Notes: generated by a model not told the origin, from the letters alone. Positions 1 to 6,399 are shown, numbered from the stretch's first letter. The stretch: DNA of 8,690 bases from Cyanobacteria bacterium UBA11372 (GCA_003486675.1 DNGG01000327.1:1-8690), one strand, 5' to 3'. A program made the numbers and translations.

Positions 1-60
1 GTTGCCCCCTGTGGTTGCCCCCTCCTATCAGGGGTAGGCACGGGGGCGCTACCCCTACAA
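1..60. repeat. C/G-rich intergenic repeat with hairpin
   Basis: The ten-base word GTTGCCCCCT occurs at 1-10 and again at 14-23. It is followed by a perfect 8-bp inverted repeat, AGGGGTAG (30-37) and CTACCCCT (49-56), around an 11-nt G-rich loop. Read on the minus strand this resembles the GTAGGGG-type intergenic repeats common in filamentous cyanobacteria. It lies upstream of the promoter at 64-93 and may end the preceding, unseen transcription unit. The repeat may continue past the left edge of the window. Confidence 0.6.
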
Positions 61-63
61 GTT

Positions 64-93
64 TTCACAAATTGTTTGTAACCGTTATATAAT
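64..93 (+). promoter_or_regulatory. Predicted sigma70-type promoter for the PAS/phosphatase operon
   Basis: A -35 box TTCACA (64-69, five of six consensus bases) and a perfect -10 box TATAAT (88-93) are separated by 18 nt. Transcription would start near position 100, leaving a leader of only about ten nucleotides that consists essentially of the ribosome site AGGAG (102-106) before the GTG start at 110. This is the clearest promoter in the window. It marks the PAS gene as the first gene of its transcript. Confidence 0.6.
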
Positions 94-109
94 TTAAAGG
101 CAGGAGATT

Positions 110-628
110 GTGAAAAAAAACGAGAAAAGTCTGTGGGAACTGTTATGGGAATATGACCCCAATGGTCTAATAGTAGTTGACAAGGAAATGAATATTACCA
201 TTGTCAACCCTGCCTTTTGTAAAATGTTTAATGTAGACTCAGAAGAGATAATTGGGCAGCCAGTATCCTACATTTTGAAAAGCGACGTTAGGGATTTCCA
301 AAAAGTTTGGGAAAAAAATGAAGTGATTCGCGTCGAAGAATCCGAATACAAAGAACACAATCTATATGTCAGAAAAGTGATTTTTCCCATCCCCGATGAA
401 AGCATAGTCGCTTGTATCATGGTTGATACCACCCATGACAAACTACGCCAAAAAGAAATCATCAAATTAAAAACCGAAACCATCTCTAAAGTTAACGAAG
501 TAGTAGACAATCAAATGAAAGTAGCCCAACAAATTGCTGGGTTACTGGGAGAAACAACCGCAGAAACAAAAGTCAGCCTCTTAAAAATAGTCAAAATGCT
601 CGAACAGGAGGTTTTTGAGGATGGATAA
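110..628 (+). CDS. PAS domain sensor protein, hydrogenase-associated type
   Basis: A soluble 172-residue protein with one PAS domain at about residues 12-108 and no membrane segment. The PAS core shows the typical NGLIVVD start, the NPAFCKMFN helix and the EEIIGQPV segment. The rest (about 108-170) is a charged, probably coiled-coil helix containing MKVAQQIAGLLGETTAETK. From memory, this tail and the LWEYDPNGLIVVD start match PAS regions of, or encoded beside, [FeFe]-hydrogenase-like proteins in Clostridia; this has not been searched. Two cysteines (C37, C102) lie in the PAS domain, but no ligand can be assigned. The start is GTG at 110 with AGGAG at 102-106, rather close. The gene overlaps the downstream phosphatase by 8 bp, so it probably senses a redox or metabolic signal and controls that enzyme. 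The region is A+T-rich and lacks HIP1 sites, unlike the right half of the window. Confidence 0.85.
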   Translation: MKKNEKSLWELLWEYDPNGLIVVDKEMNITIVNPAFCKMFNVDSEEIIGQPVSYILKSDVRDFQKVWEKNEVIRVEESEYKEHNLYVRKVIFPIPDESIVACIMVDTTHDKLRQKEIIKLKTETISKVNEVVDNQMKVAQQIAGLLGETTAETKVSLLKIVKMLEQEVFEDG

Positions 629-1781
629 CTTTTTAGATATTTACAATTTAAGCTTAAACAAAAAAGAAGAAGAACTTTGCGGCGACAAAGTAAAGTTTTG
701 CAAAAATGACAATAAAACAACAATTGTTTTGTCAGATGGGTTAGGGAGTGGGGTTAAAGCCAACATTCTGGCTACCCTAACCACAGAAATTATTATTACG
801 ATGCTCAATGCAGATGTTTCTATAGAAGAGGTAATTAAAACCGTTATCGGAACCTTACCAATTTGTCAAGTTAGAAAAATTGCTTACGCTACATTTACGA
901 TTATTCAAATTGAGCGGGAAACGAATAAGTTTAAATGGATTAATTTTGACAATCCTCCAGTTCTTTATTTTAAACAAGGTAAGCTAGTTAAATTAGAAAC
1001 CCAAACCGAACATATTTTAGATAAAAAAGTTACCGTAGCCGAAGGCTACCTGGAAAATGGGGATTTTTTAGGGGCAATTAGCGATGGTGTCCTTTATGCA
1101 GGATTGGGGCAAACGCTAAATTTTGGTTGGGGATGGGAAAGCATTGCTAAACATATAGAAGAATTGTTTGTTAGCCAAGTTCATAATTCCCGGAATATTG
1201 TTAATAGCGTTATCAAAGAAACTCATACGCTTTATCGAGGCAAAATTGGCGATGATGCAACCTTTGTAGGTTTATACGTCAGAAAAACCAACCCGTTAAT
1301 GATATTTACTGGCCCCCCTATCGATAAAAATAAAGATAAGGAATATGTAGAAAGGCTGTTAAAATTTGAAGGCAAAAAAATAATTTGCGGTGGGACAACG
1401 GGGAACATTGTCGCTAATTATTTAGGCGAAACGATTGACATGGAAATTGAAACAATGCGGAAGGATCTTCCCCCAATTGGCAAATTAAAGGGAATTGATT
1501 TAGTCACAGAAGGCATTTTAACCATGTCAAAAGCAATTGAAATTTTAAAACAATGTCATTGCGATCTATCTAGATTACCGGACGATAATAACGGTTCTGT
1601 AATGTTAGTTAGGGAAATTTTGTCAGCGGATTCGCTTTTATTCTTAGTAGGTCAGAAAATTAACGACTTTTACCAAAATCCCCTGCTGCCCAAAAATATC
1701 TCGATTCGCCGCAATCTCATAGAAGAATTAGTTAAAATATTGCGAGAAAAACAAAAAGAAGTCATTTTAGAATACTGTTAA
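621..1781 (+). CDS. SpoIIE-family PP2C-type serine/threonine phosphatase
   Basis: A soluble phosphatase expected to remove phosphate from Ser/Thr of a partner protein using two metal ions. Numbering here is from the upstream TTG at 615, which adds two residues; the ATG at 621 is preferred because AGGAGG at 606-611 sits 9 nt before it. The SpoIIE/PP2C core covers about residues 18-222. It shows CGD (D24), SDGLGSG (D41-G42), DNPP (112-115), SDG (D157-G158) and GDDAT (D213-D214), so the metal-binding aspartates look intact. Residues about 228-388 form a further domain I cannot name, with a GGTTGN motif (259-264); phosphatases of this type beside [FeFe]-hydrogenase genes carry a similar tail as far as I recall. 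Overlap with the PAS gene (621-628) indicates translational coupling. The partner kinase and substrate are not in the window. No clear terminator follows. Confidence 0.88.
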   Translation: MDNFLDIYNLSLNKKEEELCGDKVKFCKNDNKTTIVLSDGLGSGVKANILATLTTEIIITMLNADVSIEEVIKTVIGTLPICQVRKIAYATFTIIQIERETNKFKWINFDNPPVLYFKQGKLVKLETQTEHILDKKVTVAEGYLENGDFLGAISDGVLYAGLGQTLNFGWGWESIAKHIEELFVSQVHNSRNIVNSVIKETHTLYRGKIGDDATFVGLYVRKTNPLMIFTGPPIDKNKDKEYVERLLKFEGKKIICGGTTGNIVANYLGETIDMEIETMRKDLPPIGKLKGIDLVTEGILTMSKAIEILKQCHCDLSRLPDDNNGSVMLVREILSADSLLFLVGQKINDFYQNPLLPKNISIRRNLIEELVKILREKQKEVILEYC

Positions 1782-1903
1782 CGCTTGCTCAAACGGGAAG
1801 CTCGGCTAAATATTCCCAAAGAAGGATGGATCAAATGATACCCAATGTGGTATACGCTCCAGAACGGGGTAGCTTACTCCCTTCCCGGTAGAAGATGATC
1901 TAT

Positions 1904-1952
1904 TTCTTCCTTCTTCCTTCTTCCTTCGTGTTCTTCGTGTCTTCGCGGTTGA
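1904..1952. repeat. TTCTTCC and TTCGTG simple repeat
   Basis: Three perfect TTCTTCC heptamers (1904-1924) are followed by TTCGTG, TTCTTCGTG and TCTTCGCGG. On the minus strand it reads as a purine-rich CGAAGACACGAAG-type repeat that translates to a His-Glu-Glu-His-Glu-like string. I know this as a frequent intergenic repeat in cyanobacterial and planctomycete genomes. It is probably non-coding. Confidence 0.65.
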
Positions 1953-2034
1953 ATAATACTAATTCCTCCGGCGGGAAAAAGCGCGATCGCATCATCACCC
2001 CTGGAAAGCGAACTGCCCATCCAAAACCGCAGTT

Positions 2035-2163
2035 GTGAGGAAAGTTGTAGAAATATGTAGATTAGAAAACAAGTATAGAAAAATACGAATAAAGGTGTCA
2101 TCATTAGAGATGAAAGAATTCCTGTTGCCGATGGCTGCTGAAATCAAAAAGCTTGAAGCATAA
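2035..2163 (+). other. Possible short or remnant coding sequence
   Basis: From a GTG at 2035 to the TAA at 2161-2163, the plus strand encodes 42 residues rich in Lys, Arg, Glu and Ile, ending MKEFLLPMAAEIKKLEA. The open frame extends back to about 1960 without a stop. An internal ATG at 2110 would give the 17-residue end alone. No ribosome binding site precedes either start. The composition looks protein-like, but an A+T-rich region gives such strings by chance, and I recognise no family. It may be the end of a decayed gene. Confidence 0.2.
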
Positions 2164-2291
2164 AAAAATTAACCGATTCAGAAAAGTTTAACCTGGAAAA
2201 CCAATCGGATTTTTGCGGAGCTGAGAAAAATCAGCGCCTTGAGCAGCTAATAATATCATTTCCGGTTGCATCGGAATTAATAGGTGTAGGG

Positions 2292-2341
2292 GCAATTAGC
2301 AATTAGCAATTAGCAAGCTTGCAATTAGCAATTAGCAATTA
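2292..2341. repeat. Heptanucleotide tandem repeat GCAATTA, 3 + 3 copies
   Basis: Three perfect GCAATTA units (2292-2312) are followed by the interruption GCAAGCTT and three more units (2321-2341). The junction GCAAGCTTGC (2313-2322) is itself a perfect palindrome. This is the short tandemly repeated repetitive (STRR) type known from cyanobacteria. The same heptamer recurs inverted at 6356-6383. Confidence 0.9.
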
Positions 2342-2366
2342 CCCAGAAAGCTAATCACAAAAAAAA

Positions 2367-2383
2367 TCCTTTCAAAAAAAGGA
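2367..2383 (+). promoter_or_regulatory. Small hairpin covering the ribosome binding site of the stress-protein gene
   Basis: TCCTTT (2367-2372) can pair perfectly with AAAGGA (2378-2383) around a five-base loop. AAAGGA is also the only Shine-Dalgarno-like sequence for the ATG at 2393, 9 nt downstream. A stem of six A/T-rich pairs is weak, so opening by heat or by the ribosome would be easy. A regulatory role is inference. Confidence 0.35.
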
Positions 2384-2392
2384 CCCAAAACT

Positions 2393-2929
2393 ATGTTTCG
2401 CAAAATTCTAGTAGCGATGGACAGTTCCCACATCGGCGAGCAAGTTTTTGAGGAAGCCCTAAACCTTGCTCAGGCGATGGGGGGGAGTCTGATGTTATTG
2501 CACGTATTATCTTCGGAAGAAGAAGGCAGCCCCAGAATTGCCGAATTTTCCAGTTTGGATTTGTATCCGGAGATATATCCCGAAGTGCGGGAGGAAATCA
2601 CGCTCAACTATCGCAAGCAGTGGGATGAATTTGAAGGGAAATGCTTGGCGGTTTTGCGCGATCGCACCGCAAAAGCCAATACGCTTGGTATCAACGCCGA
2701 ATTCACCCAAATCCCCGGTAATCCCGGTAAAACCATCTGCGAAAAAGCCCTGAATTGGGGCGCAGACTTAATAGTCGTCGGGCGTCGGGGTAGATCTGGA
2801 TTGAGCGAGTTATTCTTGGGTAGCGTCAGCAATTACGTCCTCCACCATGCCCCCTGTTCGGTGCTTACCGTGCAAGCGATCGTTCATAAAATAGAAACTG
2901 CATCAGAAAAAGAGTCGGTAGTTTCTTAA
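2393..2929 (+). CDS. Universal stress protein (UspA family)
   Basis: A 178-residue single-domain universal stress protein, cytosolic, expected to bind ATP and act as a dimer under stress. The domain runs from MFRKILVAMD (1-10, with the conserved Asp10) through the LMLLHVLS strand (33-40) to the C-terminal strand PCSVLTVQ (154-161). The ATP-binding signature G-2x-G-9x-G-(S/T) is complete: G130, G133, G143 and S144. This suggests the nucleotide-binding subclass. Residues 42-90 form a longer charged insert than in the shortest family members (about 140 residues), and the last 15 residues are a hydrophilic tail. Start ATG 2393 has AAGGA 9 nt upstream. It stands alone, with repeats on both sides, and contains one HIP1 site (2658). 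The physiological trigger cannot be read from the sequence. Confidence 0.95.
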   Translation: MFRKILVAMDSSHIGEQVFEEALNLAQAMGGSLMLLHVLSSEEEGSPRIAEFSSLDLYPEIYPEVREEITLNYRKQWDEFEGKCLAVLRDRTAKANTLGINAEFTQIPGNPGKTICEKALNWGADLIVVGRRGRSGLSELFLGSVSNYVLHHAPCSVLTVQAIVHKIETASEKESVVS

Positions 2930-3034
2930 ACCGGAAATGGGTGAGGCTGGGTAAAAATTGCGAAATATTGCGTGCTTCCGGATCTCATTTGAATGCTTTT
3001 GGAGCGTTATTATACCTTAACAGGACTTACCCAA

Positions 3035-3153
3035 AGAAACCGGGTTTGGAGGAAACATCGTCGGTTGAGCAACCAAAGATCCTCGCAGAAACCGGGTTTG
3101 GAGGAAACATTGTCGGTTGAGCAACCAAAGTTCCTCGCAGAAACCCGGTTTCT
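3035..3153. repeat. 52-bp tandem repeat, two copies plus palindromic end
   Basis: Two 52-bp units (3035-3086 and 3087-3138) differ at only two positions. Each starts with AGAAACCGGGTTT and contains GGTTGAGCAACC. A third start, AGAAACCCGGTTTCT (3139-3153), is a palindrome with 7-bp arms around a central C. The first and last motifs are inverted complements, so the array can fold back on itself. The same motif family is found at 4841-4980 on the other side of the GDSL gene. Confidence 0.85.
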
Positions 3154-3197
3154 AGGATCGTCCCGCGTAAGTTCTAAATCCATTAATAGGAGGCTAC

Positions 3198-4784
3198 ATG
3201 GCAAGACAAGTAACGCCCGAAATGCTCGATCCGAAAACACCGCGCGATGTAAATGTTACAACCCAAGCGCGCCGCCCGGAAACCGATCCAACTTTAGGAA
3301 TTCCAGTTAACGTTAACCGACAAGGAACGCCCCGCCATCGACTCGTCACCATTGGCGACTCGCTTACCCACGGCTTTCAAAGTGGAGCCATTTTTAATAC
3401 CAGCCTTTCCTATCCCACCATGATTGCCAGGGAATTAGGCTGGTTTGATAAATTCCGCTATCCAACTTACCAAAGTCCGGGGGATGGACTGCCGCTTAAC
3501 ATCGAACGACTAGCGCGAGATTTAGAAGCAAAATTTGGCAGCAATATCGACTGGTGGGAATATGTTTCAGCTGCGTTATTTTTACAATCATCGATGGATG
3601 CCACCGAGGATTATTGGGAACGGGGCGATGGTTCACGCTTACCAAACCAAGCAAAAATTAACCACAACTTGGCAGTTTATGGCTGGGATTTGCGGAATAC
3701 TATCTCGCGCAACGCAGATATTTGCCAACAGGTTATTGCTAAAAATCCACCCAAAGACGATCCGGTGCAGCAAATAGTCGGCAATCACAACGAACGCGCC
3801 GCGTTGCGGGTGTTGAACTCGGCAAGAGATAAAGCGGGGAAAGCACTTTCACCCCTACAAGCAGCCGCAGCTTTGGGTGCAGAAGGAACCTCTGAAACTG
3901 GCAACGGAGATGGGATTGAAACCCTGATTATCCTCATCGGTGCTAATAACGCACTCGGCAGCATTTTAACTTTCAGGGTGAATTGGACGGCTGACGGTTA
4001 CGACGATATGGATAAAAACGATATCTATACCGTTTGGCATCCCTTTCACTTTAAAGCCGAATTGGATCTAATCGTCGAGGAAGTCAAAAAAATTCGCGCC
4101 CGTCACGTGATTTGGGGTACGGTTCCTCACGTTACAATCGTGCCATTTGCCCGTGGCATCAGCCATAAAGTTAGTCCGGGTTCGCGATATTTTCCTTATT
4201 ACAGTTTACCTTGGATTAGCGACGCAGAATTCGACCCCAAAAAGCACCCGCACATCACCGAACAAGAAGCCAGATCGATCGATAGTGCGATTGACCAATA
4301 CAACGAGTTTATCGCCGATGCAGTGCGAAAGGGTCGCTCTGAAGGCCGAGATTGGTATCTGTTTGAAACCGTTGGTTTGCTGGATCGTTTGGCATCTCGC
4401 CGCTATATTGAAGACCCCGATGCCCGACCAGATTGGTGGACGCCTTACCCCTTGCCACAACCACTGCAAGTCCTCGATCCTGTGCCAAATTCAAAGTTTT
4501 ATCTATCTAATGCCCAAGGGCGGAGTCAAGGCGGTTTATTCTCTTTAGATGGAATTCATCCGACTACAATTGGCTACGGCATTGTGGCGCAAGAGTTGAT
4601 GAATATCATGAAGTTGGCGGGAGTTAAGTTTAATGGGAGCGGAAATATCGATTTCAAACGCTTAATCGAGATGGATACGTTGATTTCTAAACCACCCCGC
4701 TTGGCTGCCAACATTTTTAATCTACTTGGTTGGGTGGATAACAATTTCAACGTCATGGCTCGCCTGCTTAATTCTAATTACTAG
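3198..4784 (+). CDS. SGNH/GDSL-family hydrolase
   Basis: A 528-residue serine esterase or lipase of the SGNH/GDSL superfamily. Block I is TIGDSLTHG with the nucleophile Ser55. Block II is probably NLAVYGWDL (Gly162). Block III is IGANN (Gly248, Asn250). Block V is SLDGIHP with the Asp451/His454 pair. The four catalytic positions are therefore all present. The spacing is unusual: about 195 residues separate Ser55 from block III, and a further 200 separate that from block V, so the core carries large inserts. There is no signal peptide or membrane segment, which points to a cytosolic enzyme or a non-classical export route. The start ATG 3198 follows a perfect AGGAGG (3188-3193). The substrate is unknown; block II in the form N-x-A-x-x-G recalls phospholipase B-like members. 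The gene has no operon partner and is bracketed by related palindromic repeats. Confidence 0.85.
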   Translation: MARQVTPEMLDPKTPRDVNVTTQARRPETDPTLGIPVNVNRQGTPRHRLVTIGDSLTHGFQSGAIFNTSLSYPTMIARELGWFDKFRYPTYQSPGDGLPLNIERLARDLEAKFGSNIDWWEYVSAALFLQSSMDATEDYWERGDGSRLPNQAKINHNLAVYGWDLRNTISRNADICQQVIAKNPPKDDPVQQIVGNHNERAALRVLNSARDKAGKALSPLQAAAALGAEGTSETGNGDGIETLIILIGANNALGSILTFRVNWTADGYDDMDKNDIYTVWHPFHFKAELDLIVEEVKKIRARHVIWGTVPHVTIVPFARGISHKVSPGSRYFPYYSLPWISDAEFDPKKHPHITEQEARSIDSAIDQYNEFIADAVRKGRSEGRDWYLFETVGLLDRLASRRYIEDPDARPDWWTPYPLPQPLQVLDPVPNSKFYLSNAQGRSQGGLFSLDGIHPTTIGYGIVAQELMNIMKLAGVKFNGSGNIDFKRLIEMDTLISKPPRLAANIFNLLGWVDNNFNVMARLLNSNY

Positions 4785-4840
4785 AGCAGGTTAAATTTCC
4801 GCCAAGGCTCGACAGTAGTTGAAATCAAATGCTCCCACAA

Positions 4841-4980
4841 AGAAACCGGGTTGATCGCCAACATCTTTGCTTGGCAACCGAGCCACCCAGAAACCCGGTT
4901 TCTCGGACAAAGAAACCGGGTTGATCGCCAACATCTTTGGTTTGGAACAGAGCAACCCAGAAACCCGGTTTCTCGGCTCT
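4841..4980. repeat. 70-bp tandem repeat, two copies, each a foldback
   Basis: Two 70-bp units (4841-4910 and 4911-4980) share identical ends and differ in the middle. Each begins AGAAACCGGGTT and ends with AGAAACCCGGTTTCT (4889-4903 and 4959-4973). The 12-bp ends are perfect inverted complements, so each unit can form a stem with a loop of about 39 nt. The tips are those of the 3035-3153 array. The array lies between the GDSL gene and the ribosome site (AGGGAG, 4994-4999) of the next gene. Confidence 0.85.
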
Positions 4981-5004
4981 TCGTTCTCATATTAGGGAGA
5001 AACA

Positions 5005-6345
5005 ATGATGAACCACATCAAACGATGGCGAATTTCAACTAAAAGAGGACTCCTATTCCTCTTAGCCTTGGCGTTATTACCCCTGCTATTTGCTGTTACC
5101 CCAGTTTGGTCGAGCAGCGATCAAACTCCACAGCAAGTTATCATCACCGCTGGGCAGACGATTAACGATGACTTATATTTGGCTGGGGAAACTGTCACCA
5201 TTGACGGCACGGTGAAAGGTGATGCCGTACTGGCTGGAAAGCGAGTTACAGTTAACGGTACAGTCGAAGGAGATTTAATTGCCGCTGGTCAACTGGTGAC
5301 GCTCAATGGTACCGTTGGCGATGATGTCCGCATCGCGGGACAAGTCCTGACCCTGGGGAATAAAGCGCAGGTGGGAGATGATGCTCAAGCTGCTGGCTTA
5401 AGCTTAGAAAACAAGGCAGGTAGCACCATCGGTGGCAATCTCAACTTTCTCGGCGCTCAAGCTTTATTAGCAGGTAACGTCAAGCAAAACGTCTTAGGCG
5501 CGATGAATTCCTTTGCCCTCAGTGGCACCGTGGGTCAAAATCTGCGCGTCGCCGCAGCTGGCGATTCCGATCCTTTAGAAGTGCCTTTTGCACCAAAACC
5601 GCCCGTAGAAATACCGAAGCTGCAACCCGGTTTTACCCTCACCGATACGGCTCGCATTGGTGGCAAGGTGACTTACCAATCGGTGAATGAAGGAAAAATT
5701 AGTTCAAAAGCCCAAATAGCGGGCGGTGTGGTACGAGAGCCATTGGAGAGCGAACGGGTGGCAACCTCAACGCCGCAGCCTTCAGCGAACAATCCGCTCT
5801 ATCAATTGCAGCGTTTTGGCGCCTTGGTGCTGATTGGCTGGCTGCTGCTGCGGTTCTTCCCCGGTTGGACTCGCACCTTGGCAGCGACGGTACAAGCGAA
5901 GCCACTGCCGAGTTTGGGATGGGGTGTGGTGACATTTGCTACAGTGTTGGGGGCAGCGATCGCGATCGCTATCGTCACGATGCTGTTGATGATGGTATTG
6001 GCTTTCACCCTACCAAACTTAATTTTGCCTGCCATCGGCATTGGCATGTTGGCTAATTTCGCCCTCTTAATTGGCTTCGCAATTGTTACCAGCTTCGTGC
6101 CTCAAATTGTCCTCAGCTTTTTGGGTGGGCGGTGGCTACTGGAAAAACTGCGCCCTCATGCCACATATACGAGTTTTGTGGCGCTAGTTGTCGGCTTGGT
6201 AGCGTTTGTAATTTTAACGGCAATACCCGTGCTGGGCGGCATTCTCGATTTGATTGTCGTCTTGCTAGGGTTGGGTGCTATTTGGATCTGGGGGCGAACA
6301 AAACTCAATCTTGCGCCAGAAGAGCGACAACTGATGGCAGTTTAA
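5005..6345 (+). CDS. Exported bactofilin-like (polymer-forming) domain fused to a membrane domain
   Basis: A 446-residue envelope protein. Residues 1-36 form a signal peptide or anchor: basic start (KRWR, KR), hydrophobic core 15-31, small residues at 34-38. Residues 47-185 form a beta-repeat domain of the bactofilin type, with four 17-residue units starting at Ala60, Ala77, Ala94 and Ala111 on the pattern AG-x-x-VT-x-x-GTV-x-GD. A Pro-rich linker (188-265) follows. Hydrophobic segments at about 271-285, 306-333, 336-372, 389-409 and 411-430 form the membrane part. Arg/Lys at 283-290, 376-383 and 431-433 would face the cytoplasm, placing the repeat domain outside it. ATG at 5005 or 5008 is possible; AGGGAG (4994-4999) suits both. 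It may scaffold the envelope; exact function is unknown. Two overlapping HIP1 sites occur at 5956-5969. Confidence 0.8.
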   Translation: MMNHIKRWRISTKRGLLFLLALALLPLLFAVTPVWSSSDQTPQQVIITAGQTINDDLYLAGETVTIDGTVKGDAVLAGKRVTVNGTVEGDLIAAGQLVTLNGTVGDDVRIAGQVLTLGNKAQVGDDAQAAGLSLENKAGSTIGGNLNFLGAQALLAGNVKQNVLGAMNSFALSGTVGQNLRVAAAGDSDPLEVPFAPKPPVEIPKLQPGFTLTDTARIGGKVTYQSVNEGKISSKAQIAGGVVREPLESERVATSTPQPSANNPLYQLQRFGALVLIGWLLLRFFPGWTRTLAATVQAKPLPSLGWGVVTFATVLGAAIAIAIVTMLLMMVLAFTLPNLILPAIGIGMLANFALLIGFAIVTSFVPQIVLSFLGGRWLLEKLRPHATYTSFVALVVGLVAFVILTAIPVLGGILDLIVVLLGLGAIWIWGRTKLNLAPEERQLMAV

Positions 6346-6355
6346 TTAACCCAAG

Positions 6356-6383
6356 TTGCTAATTGCTAATTGCTAATTGCTAA
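6356..6383. repeat. Heptanucleotide tandem repeat TTGCTAA, 4 copies
   Basis: Four perfect TTGCTAA units begin 10 nt after the stop codon of the bactofilin-like gene. This is the reverse complement of the heptamer array at 2292-2341 (TTAGCAA phase). A degenerate trace of the same motif appears at 6572-6586 (TTAGC, CATTA, GCTAA). It is of the cyanobacterial STRR type. Confidence 0.9.
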
Positions 6384-6399
6384 TGCAAAGTAAATGTAG

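Larger units (their letters stand above)
1782..2392. other. Gene-poor intergenic region
   Basis: No convincing gene lies in these 611 bp. The stretch holds a TTCTTCC/TTCGTG simple repeat (1904-1952), one HIP1 site (1983-1990), a short plus-strand open stretch with protein-like composition (up to 2163), a six-base inverted repeat (CCGATT near 2173 and AATCGG near 2204), the heptamer array at 2292-2341 and the leader of the stress-protein gene. It separates the A+T-rich phosphatase operon from the HIP1-containing genes to its right and could be the scar of past rearrangement. Confidence 0.6.

Noticed and set aside
615..620. TTG at 615 as start of the phosphatase
   Set aside because: It is only 3 nt from AGGAGG (606-611), whereas ATG 621 is 9 nt away and is the stronger codon.
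1782..1835. Seventeen sense codons in frame after the phosphatase stop (ending PKEGWIK), as a possible extension or gene remnant
   Set aside because: No start signal, very short, and separated from the phosphatase by a normal TAA. Readthrough cannot be supported.
1874..2104. Minus-strand 76-codon open frame with a His-Glu-Glu-His-Glu-like segment
   Set aside because: It lies across a simple repeat and a HIP1 site, has no ribosome binding site, and its sequence is what the repeat gives when translated.
2931..2981. Inverted repeat CCGGAA / TTCCGG after the stress-protein gene as terminator
   Set aside because: Six-base arms 39 nt apart with no T-run do not make a convincing terminator.
2989..3016. 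TTGAAT with TTATAC or TATACC as promoter of the GDSL gene
   Set aside because: Spacing of 15-16 nt and poor matches; not better than chance in this A+T-rich stretch.
2993..3310. Plus-strand open frame of 105 codons over the 52-bp repeats
   Set aside because: It consists mainly of translated repeat, overlaps the well-supported GDSL gene in another frame, and has no ribosome site.
3035..4980. CRISPR array
   Set aside because: The repeated units are 52 and 70 bp with near-identical interiors, only two copies each, and lack short constant repeats with unique spacers.
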